Shown here: piece by piece, positions 43,701 through 51,679 of the stretch
How the letters are laid out: each line of letters opens with the position of its first letter
How positions within the stretch are numbered: the first letter of the stretch is position 1
NCBI GenBank assembly: GCA_045651985.1
Contig: JAZRTK010000024.1
Coordinates: 54,433 to 118,432 of the forward strand
Origin: SIG710 sp045651985
GTDB lineage: Bacteria > Bacillota > Clostridia > Oscillospirales > CAG-272
Length of the DNA: 64,000 bases
Reading direction: 5' to 3'
Notes under the pieces: model-generated
What the model saw: only the letters and a program-made list of their open reading frames with translations
Databases searched by the model: none
What the model was told of the DNA's origin: nothing
Translations under genes and position numbers: made by a program

Positions 43701-43816
43701 TCGGCGGTGAAAATGTTTGAATTAAACGTCTCGCCGAAAATATTCAATGCAAGAGCCGCGGAGATCATAAAAGCAGCGCAAAGCACGCCCAAAATTCTTC
43801 CGATCTTTAAAGTCAA
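40775..43816 (-). CDS. Large exported, C-terminally anchored protein of unknown function
   Basis: 1013 residues from TTG 43816, which has the full AAGGAGGTGA site 8 bases upstream; the GTG at 43825 is part of that site. A signal peptide (hydrophobic to about residue 28), a beta-rich N-terminal half of two or three repeated jelly-roll-like segments (LYFVVQYAADEKVEYTVKL; LRLFITTGNVGGTLEIRYS), a central alpha/beta region with barrel-like features (GVGVSIVDVYLDRLFSEKK, GYIIGRSADLTRQYHS, YIYSWTPYPAESEDRL), another beta domain and a final membrane helix with DRNKEK tail. The middle resembles the uncharacterised DUF5722-type domain and may be a glycoside-hydrolase-like barrel, but I cannot name catalytic residues. 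Last gene of a three-gene envelope unit. Confidence 0.78.
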   Translation of the reverse strand: MTLKIGRILGVLCAAFMISAALALNIFGETFNSNIFTAEQKNTFGDFRGKSVETTANLNWQTKNGNKITKTTVKNLPSYLLTVNAANDGREKAAFISSPKEALDMSRIGQLYFVVQYAADEKVEYTVKLTLGDGADQLVCTAPLKGNSRQLVSFEIGFFSFDRKINELSLEFFSESSGGKISISGPYYIEIDRTYAQDFSLGDIVLSPDSTYTDEGFFIVDSTQKTGFSGRFLRTAQSKVNHLRLFITTGNVGGTLEIRYSYLNESSGSLNTKSVNVALENASENNSYIVPLENSEKIVSLAFLFDVARSGGITVHGIEAVEIYPSSSQKRYGEISQCSYNAGEGTLTVKGKIFHDFLIKHTSYTLYLYRLEISETLQNAMESGKKPVASAKMSSEFKMTYNAGRQDKLSALSLYTVVASDGEDCVEILPPFHVDKNPDSTESDKSRIKGFCGDNVSCFAGMGVGVSIVDVYLDRLFSEKKSGYIYSLGSTHVYFDSGYIHALDKQVKNLCVAGCSVYLRLLIGENGAELPFASKAEDDVQYFAIDVANEAAKMSLFAAVDFLTGRYSDHTIGHINGYIIGRSADLTRQYHSISDLADQVALTMETVALSAAISMADSRIIVPISIDETVISDYDPELFLTSLCNRLHENGGLDFSVMLESSQTYFPSDNWTEFDDRLSHIERMMSKLSAVYKSMRNKYIYSWTPYPAESEDRLKAAYVYLYMSLLASENCETFLLSTNRTQDSELVQLVKYIDTEKIKNEGLSDFVLDTLGVEKWDELAEVFYGTKIPVRTYGETSNDGDVSASGRYSLFDFSSSFSTLGWFAGDGCLTLSMTMDSGKKYLCASMENYDGHSELAYHFDYPENLSMAPCIAIDFSVGSAETEKYSVIITVRSGNNVLEASDIFTGGIKNRFTVDISSVAETIDSVSICVSALEGVSDNYDFRMSSVSVLSENMTDKELSESIEKARAQAGHHANISTGENEKTPDYEFVIVLVGILAVCVVVVGIYDRNKEK

Positions 43817-43847
43817 AATTCTCACCTCCTTTTAATTTATGACAGAA

Positions 43848-44792
43848 TCACTGCTTTGTTATCATAATATTCCCGTCAGCAACAGAAACGTCTATAATTA
43901 TCTGGGTTACGGAAGTTCCGACGTACTGCATACCTTGGGAAAAGCTTCCGCTTTCGTAGATGTCATCAAGATATCTCACTTTTCCCGCTTCGCTTTTCAG
44001 GGTCAGAACTGCGCTGTCCAAGTCGTAATCACCGATAACGTACTTGAAATAGCCTTTCTTTATATCGGTATCTATGTCCACGGTCTCAACCTTGTCAAGA
44101 TTCAGATATCCCATGTCGAGTCTGGCTTTCAGTTCGGCAAGGGACGATTTTTCAACATCGGCGTTGCCCTCTTTTATACTCACATCAAGAGATGTAGCAC
44201 CTTTGATACCGCTTGCTTTTAGCGAGCCGTATTCAATATCAAACTTAACGTCTGTGGGCGTTTTGAGATCGTTGATCTTAACGTTTCCGCTGTATACCTT
44301 TCCGTCAAGAAGCTTTATTACGCTGTCATCGGTCAGATACACGTTGACCGTTCTGTCTTTTCCGATGAAATTCACGCCGTAGATCATATTGCGCAGTCCT
44401 TTGAAGCTGAATCCCGAAAAGATACCAAAGGCGCCCGCACCGCCCTTTTCCTTCACGGACAGAGTTGATGCGCTGGTTGCAAGCTGAAAGCCCGAATGGG
44501 AATAATTTATCAATTCAAGCTTATTTTCTTCTGCGCCGCCAATAATATTTACGTCGGCAAAGGAAACGTCAAGAGAGATCTTTTTTACCGAGTCACCCTT
44601 GAATTCGTACGTAAAAGTGTAGCTTCCGTCGGAATTTTTGGTCTGATCAAAGAGAGAGACCGACTTTGCACGCGCCGTCAAAGCACCGATGATGCATAAA
44701 GCAAGACCGAGAGCGAAAAGGATAAGTGCAACAACGAGTGCTTTTTTCACCTTTGCTATGAGATTTTTTCTTTTATTCTTCTTTGAACTCAT
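43848..44792 (-). CDS. Membrane protein with DUF4097-like beta repeats
   Basis: 314 residues from ATG 44792 (overlaps the upstream stop as ATGA; AAAGGAG 10 bases before). Basic cytoplasmic N-terminus, one membrane helix (about 20-42), then an outside beta-helix-like domain in which short strands repeat (VKKISLDVSFADVNIIGG, TSLDVSIKEGNADVEKS, IIIDVSVADGNIMI). This pattern is typical of DUF4097 (adhesin-like) proteins, often downstream of HAAS-domain membrane proteins as here. Function unknown. Confidence 0.8.
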   Translation of the reverse strand: MSSKKNKRKNLIAKVKKALVVALILFALGLALCIIGALTARAKSVSLFDQTKNSDGSYTFTYEFKGDSVKKISLDVSFADVNIIGGAEENKLELINYSHSGFQLATSASTLSVKEKGGAGAFGIFSGFSFKGLRNMIYGVNFIGKDRTVNVYLTDDSVIKLLDGKVYSGNVKINDLKTPTDVKFDIEYGSLKASGIKGATSLDVSIKEGNADVEKSSLAELKARLDMGYLNLDKVETVDIDTDIKKGYFKYVIGDYDLDSAVLTLKSEAGKVRYLDDIYESGSFSQGMQYVGTSVTQIIIDVSVADGNIMITKQ

Positions 44793-45826
44793 ATACTGCA
44801 CGCTCCTTTCAGTTTTCTATAAATACGGCGAAGCTTTTTCATCAGTTTTTTTATGTTATTTCCGTAACTTTTGATCCATTTGGGAAATGCGCTGACGCCG
44901 AGATAGTACATTCCCGCAGGAAGTCCCACGGTAAGCGCCGCAATCATAAGTCCAAGACCAAGCTCAAACCATGCCACGGCAGGATTCTTACCCGCGAACT
45001 TGATCATGCTGTATATAAGCTCCGCAAAGGAAACGGCGGATCCGCCAATGATTACCGCTACAAGCGCGGGTATGTATAAAGCTTCAAACACAAGCATCAA
45101 AACGATGCCAAGACCTATTCCGACAAAGAAAAGGACGGCAAGAGGTATCCATAAAAACGATGTAAGCGCAACAAGTACCCAGAAAAGCGCGGGATTGCCC
45201 GAGGGTCTGTAATCTTCTTCGTCCGGCTTTTCAAAATAATCTTCTTCCTCGTCCACGGGAGGCTTGGGAGGCATTTGTCTCTTCTTTATTGAAGCGACGT
45301 CAAATTCAATCGTACCGTTTACACTTTCAGGCACTTGAATGCATACTTCTTCCTCCTCAAAAGGGGTATATACTTCCTCGACCGTCTCGTTTTCCTTTTC
45401 ATCATGGACGGGCGGTTCGGGTTCAGCTTGCTTCTCCTCGAATTCGGGCGCAGGCATCTCATGACTGCCCGAAAATATCTTTACGTCCTCAGGCTCCATA
45501 GGCACAACGGGGGTCTCGATTATCTCGACTGTCGGCATTTCATCGGAAAATTCAGGCGAGGGTTCTTCCAAAGGAGCAGGCTTTTCCCCATGGATCGGTT
45601 CAGATAAGGCAGAAGTCTGTGCCGTTTGCTTTTTTACGATATTGCTGTAAATAAGCTTGGCAAAAGCCGAAGGATTCTCACCGTCAAGAGCGGGAGATTC
45701 CTCACCCACACCCATACCGGTCAGATATTTGTTGATATTACGGCACTGTATCTTGATTTCGTCTTCTCCGACCCCCAACCGCGCAAGCTCTATGCAAACG
45801 AGGCGGAGAAATTCGATCTTTTTCAT
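44789..45826 (-). CDS. Membrane protein with acidic linker, DUF1700/HAAS-like
   Basis: 345 residues from ATG 45826; a TTG at 45859 lies closer to the GAAAGGA site and cannot be fully excluded. The first ~35 residues (FLRLVCIELARLGVGEDEI...INKYL) resemble the short HAAS helix pair. A long Glu/Pro-rich disordered linker (about 60-200) follows, then three or four membrane helices and a basic end. HAAS proteins often pair with DUF4097 proteins and sense envelope state. I cannot assign a biochemical role. Confidence 0.72.
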   Translation of the reverse strand: MKKIEFLRLVCIELARLGVGEDEIKIQCRNINKYLTGMGVGEESPALDGENPSAFAKLIYSNIVKKQTAQTSALSEPIHGEKPAPLEEPSPEFSDEMPTVEIIETPVVPMEPEDVKIFSGSHEMPAPEFEEKQAEPEPPVHDEKENETVEEVYTPFEEEEVCIQVPESVNGTIEFDVASIKKRQMPPKPPVDEEEDYFEKPDEEDYRPSGNPALFWVLVALTSFLWIPLAVLFFVGIGLGIVLMLVFEALYIPALVAVIIGGSAVSFAELIYSMIKFAGKNPAVAWFELGLGLMIAALTVGLPAGMYYLGVSAFPKWIKSYGNNIKKLMKKLRRIYRKLKGACSI

Positions 45827-45887
45827 TATTTCAAAAATTCCTTTCAAAAAATTCGCCAAAGGACTTTATTATCCGAAAAAAACATGG

Positions 45888-45893
45888 TATAAT
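45888..45893 (+). promoter_or_regulatory. -10 element of the trmB promoter
   Basis: TATAAT (45888-45893); 17 bp upstream only a weak TTTATT (45865-45870). Confidence 0.5.
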
Positions 45894-45910
45894 ATACTTA
45901 TACATCTAAC

Positions 45911-45939
45911 ATTATAACAGATTTAGGAGAAAAAAGCAA
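45911..45939 (-). promoter_or_regulatory. Promoter of the three-gene envelope unit
   Basis: Minus strand TTGCTT (45939-45934), 17-bp spacer, TATAAT (45916-45911). It overlaps the 5' UTR of the divergent trmB fusion. Confidence 0.6.
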
Positions 45940-45940
45940 T

Positions 45941-47194
45941 ATGAGAGTGAGAAAAAAGAAGCATGGGGACGAGAGAATTCTTTCCTGTTCCCGCCTTTTG
46001 ATAGAAAATCCCGCCGTTCTTACCCGCGACCCCAGTGTCGTATTCTCAACACAGCGTCCCATTTGCCTTGAAATCGGCTGCGGAAAGGGCGATTTCTCGG
46101 TCGGAATGGCAAAGCAAAATCCTGACGTGAACTTTATCGCCATGGAAAAGGTGGCAGACGTTGCGGTAACTGCCCTTGAAAAAGCGGCGGCAAGTGAAGA
46201 CGAGCGTCCCGACAACTTGCGCTTTATTATCGGAGACGCAAAAAATCTGCCCTCCTACTTCCCTCCCCGTTCACTTGAAAGGATATACGTAAACTTCTGC
46301 GATCCGTGGCCCAAAAGCGGTCACGCAAAGCGCCGCCTTACATATCGCTCATTCCTTGAAATATACCGCAATCTCCTGCGCGAGGACGGAATGTTGATCT
46401 TTAAAACCGATAACGAGGGACTTTTTGATTTCAGCCTTGAGGAATTTAAGAATTTTGGACTTGATCTTATCTGGCAGACCCGAGATCTGCACGCAGAAAA
46501 TAATGAAATTGCAAAAAACAACGTAATGACCGAATACGAGCGCAATTTCTCGTCCAAGGGACAAAACATTTTTTCCGCGCATGTTCGCTTCCCCGCAGGG
46601 CTCAAGCCATTGAAGGCGGAGAGCACCGTTCGCTCACTTGTCATCAAAAATCGCAGCTACAGAAGCTTTGACTCGTCCGAGAAGATCAAGGTCGGCGACC
46701 TGCGCGAGATGATCGACTGCGCCCGTTGCACACCTTCCGCTATCAACCTTCAGCCCTTAAAATACCGAATCTGTGTGGACGAGGACGCGAAAACGCTCCT
46801 TTCATTGACCTCCTGGGCAGGCAGGATCAAGGATAGGAAATTCCCACCAGAGGGGCACGAGCCTTGCGCTTTTATTATTATTTGCATTGACACCGAACTT
46901 TGTAAGTCAAAGGAATCAGCACTCCGTGACATAGGAATCTGCGCGCAGACTATTATGCTTCGCGCCACTGAAATGGGCTACGGCGGCTGCATGCTCGGCG
47001 CATTTGATCCCGATAAGGTAAGAGAATCAATGAAAATAAGCGGGAAATATGTGCCAAACCTCATTCTCGCTTTGGGCAAACCCGATGAGACCGTAGCACT
47101 TGAAGTTGCAAAAGACGGTGAGATAGGATATTACCGCGACGAAAACGACCTCCACCACGTTCCCAAAAGAAGCTTGAAGGACATACTTATATGA
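45941..47194 (+). CDS. trmB: Fusion: tRNA (guanine-N7)-methyltransferase + nitroreductase
   Basis: 417 residues in one uninterrupted frame. Residues 1-218 are a complete TrmB: SAM site EIGCGKG (44-50), DPWPK (121-125), TEYERNF (197-203); it makes m7G46 in tRNA. A 9-residue linker (AGLKPLKAE) leads into residues 228-417, a nitroreductase-family flavoprotein (KNRSYRSFDSSEKI, ARCTPSAINLQPLKYRI, DIGICAQTIMLRATEMGYGGCMLGAFD, LILALGKPDE), normally a separate FMN enzyme. truB follows with an ATGA overlap, so the fused gene sits in a tRNA-modification pair. No stop, frameshift-prone run or internal ribosome site is apparent at the junction. Confidence 0.9.
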   Translation: MRVRKKKHGDERILSCSRLLIENPAVLTRDPSVVFSTQRPICLEIGCGKGDFSVGMAKQNPDVNFIAMEKVADVAVTALEKAAASEDERPDNLRFIIGDAKNLPSYFPPRSLERIYVNFCDPWPKSGHAKRRLTYRSFLEIYRNLLREDGMLIFKTDNEGLFDFSLEEFKNFGLDLIWQTRDLHAENNEIAKNNVMTEYERNFSSKGQNIFSAHVRFPAGLKPLKAESTVRSLVIKNRSYRSFDSSEKIKVGDLREMIDCARCTPSAINLQPLKYRICVDEDAKTLLSLTSWAGRIKDRKFPPEGHEPCAFIIICIDTELCKSKESALRDIGICAQTIMLRATEMGYGGCMLGAFDPDKVRESMKISGKYVPNLILALGKPDETVALEVAKDGEIGYYRDENDLHHVPKRSLKDILI

Positions 47195-48108
47195 ACGAAA
47201 CAAAAAGAGAGCCGGACGGCGTTCTTGTAATAAACAAGCATGCAGGCCCGACCTCTCACGACATAGTAAACAAGATACGTCGGCTGTACGGCACAAAAAA
47301 AGTGGGTCACACGGGAACGCTCGACCCTATGGCAGAGGGCGTTTTGGTCGTGCTTGTAGGCCGCGCGGCAAAAGCCGCGGAATACCTTGCAACAGACAGC
47401 AAAAAATACCGTGCCACTCTGCGTCTTGGAATTGAGACCGACACCCAAGACGTGACGGGCGAAGTTCTCAAGAAGGTTGAAGGAATGCTCCCTTCAGCCG
47501 ATGCGGTTATGGAGATCTGCCACGGTTTTGTTGGAAAAATCAATCAGGTTCCTCCCATGTATTCCGCTTTGAAGGTGGATGGCAAAAAACTTCTTGATCT
47601 TGCAAGGCAAGGTATAACGGTTGAGCGTCAGGCGCGTCCCGTTGAGATTTTTTCCCTTGACTGCAAGCCTATAAACGACAGCGATTACACCCTTGACGTT
47701 CACTGCTCGGGCGGAACCTACATTCGCACTCTTTGCGCCGACATCGGCGAAAAACTGGGGTGCGGCGGCACAATGGCTACTTTGTGCAGAACAGAAACGG
47801 GCGGTTTTCCCATTGAAAAAAGTCACACAATAAAACAGCTTGAGGAAATAACCGAGAACGAGCGCCTTTCCCTGCTTATACCTACGGAAACTCTTTTTGC
47901 AGACCTTCCCGCAGTCAAGCTTCCCGCCTTTTACGAAAAGCTTTGCCGAAGCGGCTGCGAGATATATCAGAAAAAGATAAAGACCGATTGTGAAATCGGT
48001 CAGCGTGTTCGGATCTGCGATGAAACGGGAGAATTTTTCGCGCTCGGTGAGGTAAAAGAGTATGAAAACGGCACGGCGATAAAAGCGATCAAGACATTCA
48101 ACCTATAA
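47191..48108 (+). CDS. truB: tRNA pseudouridine-55 synthase
   Basis: 305 residues. TruB makes pseudouridine 55 in the T-loop of tRNAs. Catalytic Asp in GHTGTLDPMAEGVL; YSALKVDGKKLLDLARQG and CSGGTYIRTLCADIGEKLG are typical; a C-terminal PUA-like domain follows. Translationally coupled to the trmB fusion. The ribF gene that often follows truB is absent. Confidence 0.97.
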   Translation: MNETKREPDGVLVINKHAGPTSHDIVNKIRRLYGTKKVGHTGTLDPMAEGVLVVLVGRAAKAAEYLATDSKKYRATLRLGIETDTQDVTGEVLKKVEGMLPSADAVMEICHGFVGKINQVPPMYSALKVDGKKLLDLARQGITVERQARPVEIFSLDCKPINDSDYTLDVHCSGGTYIRTLCADIGEKLGCGGTMATLCRTETGGFPIEKSHTIKQLEEITENERLSLLIPTETLFADLPAVKLPAFYEKLCRSGCEIYQKKIKTDCEIGQRVRICDETGEFFALGEVKEYENGTAIKAIKTFNL

Positions 48109-48136
48109 AAAACGGAGGCGTAAGCCTCCGTTTTTT
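48107..48136. terminator. Bidirectional terminator between truB and prfB
   Basis: AAAAAACGGAGGC (48107-48119) / GCCTCCGTTTTTT (48124-48136), GTAA loop, A and T runs on both sides. Confidence 0.92.
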
Positions 48137-49253
48137 ATTTTATCTCACCTGCGCTCAATGCTTTCAGATACGCATTGATAAATCCGTCTATATCTCCGTC
48201 CATTACCGCGTCGATATTTCCGTTTTCAAATCCCGTTCTGGTGTCCTTTGCCAGAGTGTAAGGCATGAACACGTAAGAACGTATCTGTGCGCCCCACTCG
48301 ATGTTTGTCTTGTTGCCCTGAATTTCTTCAATGGTATCGAGTCTCTCGCGAAGCTTGATCTCCATGAGCTTTGCCTTGAGCATTTTCAGCGCTGTTTCCT
48401 TATTCTGGAGCTGGCTACGTTCGGTCTGGCAGCCAACGACTATACCCGTAGGCTTATGAACGATACGGATAGCGGAGTCTGTCTTGTTGATATGCTGACC
48501 TCCTGCTCCCGACGAACGGTGTGCCGTTATTTCAAGATCTTCATCGCGCAGAACAACACTGTCAACGTTATCAAATTCGGGCATGACCTCAATAGAGGAA
48601 AAAGACGTCTGTCTTCTTCCCGCCGCGTCAAAAGGAGATACTCGCACCAGGCGGTGAACACCGTTTTCGCTCTTGAGCATTCCGTACGCGTTCATGCCTT
48701 CTACCATGATAGTAGCGGATTTGATGCCCGCCGCGTCACCGTCAAGCCAGTCAAGAAGCTTTACGTTAAAACCGCTCTTTTCCGCCCAGCGGGTTATCAT
48801 ACGGTAAAGCATCTGCGCCCAATCCTGAGCCTCCGTGCCGCCCGCGCCGGGGTGGAAGGAAACGATAGCGTTATTCTTGTCGTATTCGCCCGAGAGGAGG
48901 ATCTCGATTCTCTGTCTCTCTGCCTCGCGGGTAACGAAGTCCAGCTCGGCTTCAACCTCTTCCACGCAGGACTCATCGTTTTCTTCGATTCCCATTTCAG
49001 CCAGGACTACAGCATCCTCCAAGCGTGAGCAGAGCTTGTCGTAAAGCTCGACCTTGGTTTTCTCGTTTTTTATCTGCTGGAGGACCTTGGTGGACTTCTC
49101 CGTGTCATTCCAGAATTCCGCGTCCTGAGTTGTCTCCTCAAGTCTCTCAACGTTCATTCTGGTGTCCTCGATATTAAGCGAGACGCCAAGTTCTTCTATG
49201 CTTGCGCGGAGACCTATCAGCTCTCTTTTGGCGTTTTCAAGTGCAATTATCAT
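48135..49253 (-). CDS. prfB: Peptide chain release factor 2
   Basis: 372 residues. RF2 reads UAA and UGA: the SPF motif is in VRVSPFDAAGRRQTS and the GGQ loop in SSGAGGQHINKT. The whole protein, including the N-terminal helical domain from MIIALENAKRELIG, is in one frame, so the programmed +1 frameshift that autoregulates RF2 in most bacteria is missing. ATG 49253 with AAAAAGGAAC upstream. Confidence 0.97.
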   Translation of the reverse strand: MIIALENAKRELIGLRASIEELGVSLNIEDTRMNVERLEETTQDAEFWNDTEKSTKVLQQIKNEKTKVELYDKLCSRLEDAVVLAEMGIEENDESCVEEVEAELDFVTREAERQRIEILLSGEYDKNNAIVSFHPGAGGTEAQDWAQMLYRMITRWAEKSGFNVKLLDWLDGDAAGIKSATIMVEGMNAYGMLKSENGVHRLVRVSPFDAAGRRQTSFSSIEVMPEFDNVDSVVLRDEDLEITAHRSSGAGGQHINKTDSAIRIVHKPTGIVVGCQTERSQLQNKETALKMLKAKLMEIKLRERLDTIEEIQGNKTNIEWGAQIRSYVFMPYTLAKDTRTGFENGNIDAVMDGDIDGFINAYLKALSAGEIK

Positions 49254-49297
49254 CAGTTTGAGTTCCTTTTTTCGCTTTTTAATTCATTATCCGTAAT

Positions 49298-49326
49298 ATT
49301 ATATCATCAAATTGCGGTTTTGACAA
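49298..49326 (-). promoter_or_regulatory. Promoter of prfB
   Basis: Minus strand TTGTCA (49326-49321), 17-bp spacer, TATAAT (49303-49298). Confidence 0.78.
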
Positions 49327-49362
49327 GTGATTTGGCAAAATTAGTTTTCCATATTCTCTATA

Positions 49363-49391
49363 TTGACAAAGTTTTTTGTATTCTTTACAAT
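49363..49391 (+). promoter_or_regulatory. Orphan plus-strand promoter
   Basis: TTGACA (49363-49368), 17-bp spacer, TACAAT (49386-49391). It points at a terminator 26 bp downstream and no plus-strand gene, so it could make an RNA of about 60 nt. Confidence 0.5.
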
Positions 49392-49416
49392 TAAGTCAAC
49401 AAATTTTTGTCTATGA

Positions 49417-49460
49417 CCAAAATAAAAAAGCCCTTTGAAAAGGGCTTTTTTATTTTGGTA
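49417..49460. terminator. Long symmetrical terminator after the C39-like gene
   Basis: AAAAAAGCCCTTT and AAAGGGCTTTTTT flanked by complementary CCAAAAT and ATTTTGG; works in both directions and overlaps the stop codon of the minus-strand gene. Confidence 0.88.
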
Positions 49461-50229
49461 CTACGACGATGCTCTGTCTGCCGAGGATGTCGTATGCTTT
49501 CTCTGCCGTGGCTTTGGAGTATCCTATGTAGCGCGTGCCGTGAGAGCTTAGATTCATGGAATCGTTGAAATAATAATTATTTTCATCGTGACCGACCAAA
49601 AGCAAGCAATGGAGTCTTTTGTTATATATGATCTCCTTTCCTTGGGGCGTTGTCCAGCTTGCCCAGAATTGACTTCCGCTGCTGTCAACCATGCCAACGG
49701 TCGCCCAGATAATTACGGGAATATCGCGGTCGATATATATTGTGCAAAGCTCGTCCAGAGTCCTTCCGCGAAAGGCGGAAACGGTGAATTTATCGTAGTT
49801 TATAAACTTGTCCAGCGCGTTTACGATAACACTCGAATGACAGCCCCAGCCGTCCTTTCTTCGCGGGTCTCCGCAATAGACCAAGGTGGGGTCGGGACCT
49901 ATACCGCCCACCACGGGCGCAGCCCCCATGTCAAGGTAGTTATCTATGAACTCGTCCACCGTAATGTCTATTCCGAAATATCGCAAAGCCATGACCGCGC
50001 TGACGCTTTCACAGCCGTTTGGGTAGTCCACGTTCTGGTATATGTAAGGCGCGTTGATTATCTTCTTTTGGGAAATTATAGGAGGAGCTTCGGTTTCTGT
50101 CTGCTCTTGTGTGTTTTCGGTGGCGCTTACGGGATTTGCCGTATGCTCGGGCGCTTTGACATTTATCATAAGTCCAATGAAAAACAGGCAGATCACGGAT
50201 ATTACCGCTATTGTAATGATCTTCTTCAT
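49450..50229 (-). CDS. Exported C39-like cysteine peptidase
   Basis: 259 residues. N-terminal membrane anchor/signal (about 4-24), a Thr/Glu-rich linker, then a Peptidase_C39_2-type papain fold with Cys73 (PNGCESVSAVMAL), His207 (RLHCLLLVGHD) and Asp223 (YFNDS). Substrate unknown; relatives cleave double-glycine leaders or act on the envelope. It is 10 bp downstream of the anti-sigma gene with its own AAGGAG, so it is probably expressed under the ECF sigma factor of the same unit. Confidence 0.85.
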   Translation of the reverse strand: MKKIITIAVISVICLFFIGLMINVKAPEHTANPVSATENTQEQTETEAPPIISQKKIINAPYIYQNVDYPNGCESVSAVMALRYFGIDITVDEFIDNYLDMGAAPVVGGIGPDPTLVYCGDPRRKDGWGCHSSVIVNALDKFINYDKFTVSAFRGRTLDELCTIYIDRDIPVIIWATVGMVDSSGSQFWASWTTPQGKEIIYNKRLHCLLLVGHDENNYYFNDSMNLSSHGTRYIGYSKATAEKAYDILGRQSIVVVPK

Positions 50230-50239
50230 TTGCTACTCC

Positions 50240-51091
50240 TTACTCCCTATCGACGTAAATGTTCTCAACCATTTCGTCAACAAAAGCCCTTATTCCGTCA
50301 CCTACGTCGTAAGCATAAGGCGAATCGAGATACTCGTCTATATTGAGCCAAACCTGCTCATATTCCTCGGCTGTATAGTCAATGGGGTTCTTCTCTGCCA
50401 ACGTTTTACTTGATTTATAAACATCGTAAACCGTATAGAGCTTTCCGTCGGAATAAAAAGCATATTTACTTTTCAGCAATTGCATTGATTCCTCTACGCT
50501 GTCAGCCAAAAGCCCCGCATAAATGTCCTCAGACACGTTCCTAATATCAAGTGACGCATAATATTTTTCAAGGTCCTCGCGGGTCAGATTCATTGCTTTT
50601 GACAGGTGGTACATGACCGACGGGCGGGCATTATCCCATTCCCCCTCTTTCTCGTCGTACTCACTCATATATTTTCCATAATTTTCGCTGAACGTGCCCT
50701 CTGAATATACTACCGTGTCAACAAGACCCATGTAAGGCGAGATAAGCTCGTCTCCCATGTGACCTCCGCCGATCGGTAAGTCAGTCGCATCGCCCTTATG
50801 TGTATCCGAGGCGTTATGCGTTCCGAGCGGAAGGTCCTCGCCTGAGATATCGAAATTATCCGTCTGCTCGTCCGTCTGCGGCGGGGTCACGGGCGGATCT
50901 GTTTGAAGTCTCGGGATAAGCAGTCCGATTCCGATGAATATAATCAGCGATGCAGCCAGTGCTCCGTAACGCATGAGCATTTTTGTCAAGCGTCTATTTT
51001 TACTCATCACCGTCGCCCTTTTGGGTGACGCTTCAAGGATATAATTATCGTCAAGCAGATTCATGTATTTGAGCATTTTTTCTTGCTTCAT
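50240..51091 (-). CDS. Membrane anti-sigma factor, module 1
   Basis: 283 residues. Cytoplasmic N-terminus (about 1-38), one membrane helix (about 39-59), a Pro/Thr/Asp-rich stalk and an outside domain with no family I recognise (GKYMSEYDEKEGEWDNARPS; YAGLLADSVEESMQLLKSKY). Its start overlaps the sigma gene stop as ATGA, the usual arrangement for cognate anti-sigma factors. Likely holds the sigma factor at the membrane until an envelope signal; rseP at 32-33 kb could cleave it. Confidence 0.8.
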   Translation of the reverse strand: MKQEKMLKYMNLLDDNYILEASPKRATVMSKNRRLTKMLMRYGALAASLIIFIGIGLLIPRLQTDPPVTPPQTDEQTDNFDISGEDLPLGTHNASDTHKGDATDLPIGGGHMGDELISPYMGLVDTVVYSEGTFSENYGKYMSEYDEKEGEWDNARPSVMYHLSKAMNLTREDLEKYYASLDIRNVSEDIYAGLLADSVEESMQLLKSKYAFYSDGKLYTVYDVYKSSKTLAEKNPIDYTAEEYEQVWLNIDEYLDSPYAYDVGDGIRAFVDEMVENIYVDRE

Positions 51092-51642
51092 ATCTCTATC
51101 CCCTCGCCTTCCAAATATTTTTTGAATTTTATGCGTGTTCTCATAAGTATGACCCTCACGTTACCTTCGGTAAGACCGTAGTCCCGAGCTATTTCTCTGA
51201 TATCGCTCATATACCAATACCGACGGACGAAAACCCCGCGAGTTTCTTTCGGAAGAGACCCTACGAAGGAGTTTATGGCGTTTTGCAGGTGTATTTGCTC
51301 TGCTATATTGCCGTCCCGGCAGTCGGGAACAAATTCCTGCACCTCGTCAAAGATAAGTTCCGTGCCACCCGACCGCTTTTGGGCCCTGTTATGGGTATAG
51401 CGGTTTAATGCAATATTACGCGTTATCTTTCCAAGGTACGCACCAAGCTTTTCGGGCCGCTTTGGGGGTATGCTGTCCCACGCGCTACGCCAGGTGTCGT
51501 TGATACATTCCTCCGCGTCCTGCTCACAATTAAGTATATTTATTGCTATATGGCGGCAAAATCCTCCGTATTTTTTCTCGGTCTCGACTATGGCGTTCTC
51601 GGAGCGCTCCCAGTACAACGCCACAATATTTTTATCGTCCAT
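51088..51642 (-). CDS. ECF-type RNA polymerase sigma factor, module 1
   Basis: 184 residues from ATG 51642 (AGAGGAG upstream; GTG 51678 rejected). Region 2 is seen in CEQDAEECINDTWRSAWDSIP and KLGAYLGKITRNIALNRY, region 4 helix-turn-helix in MSDIREIARDYGLTEGNVRVILMRTRIKFKKYL. No region 1 or 3, as in ECF factors. Operon: sigma, anti-sigma, C39-like peptidase. Confidence 0.92.
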   Translation of the reverse strand: MDDKNIVALYWERSENAIVETEKKYGGFCRHIAINILNCEQDAEECINDTWRSAWDSIPPKRPEKLGAYLGKITRNIALNRYTHNRAQKRSGGTELIFDEVQEFVPDCRDGNIAEQIHLQNAINSFVGSLPKETRGVFVRRYWYMSDIREIARDYGLTEGNVRVILMRTRIKFKKYLEGEGIEI

Positions 51643-51679
51643 TTCGGTCTCCTCTTGATGTGAACTCGATGCCTTCACT

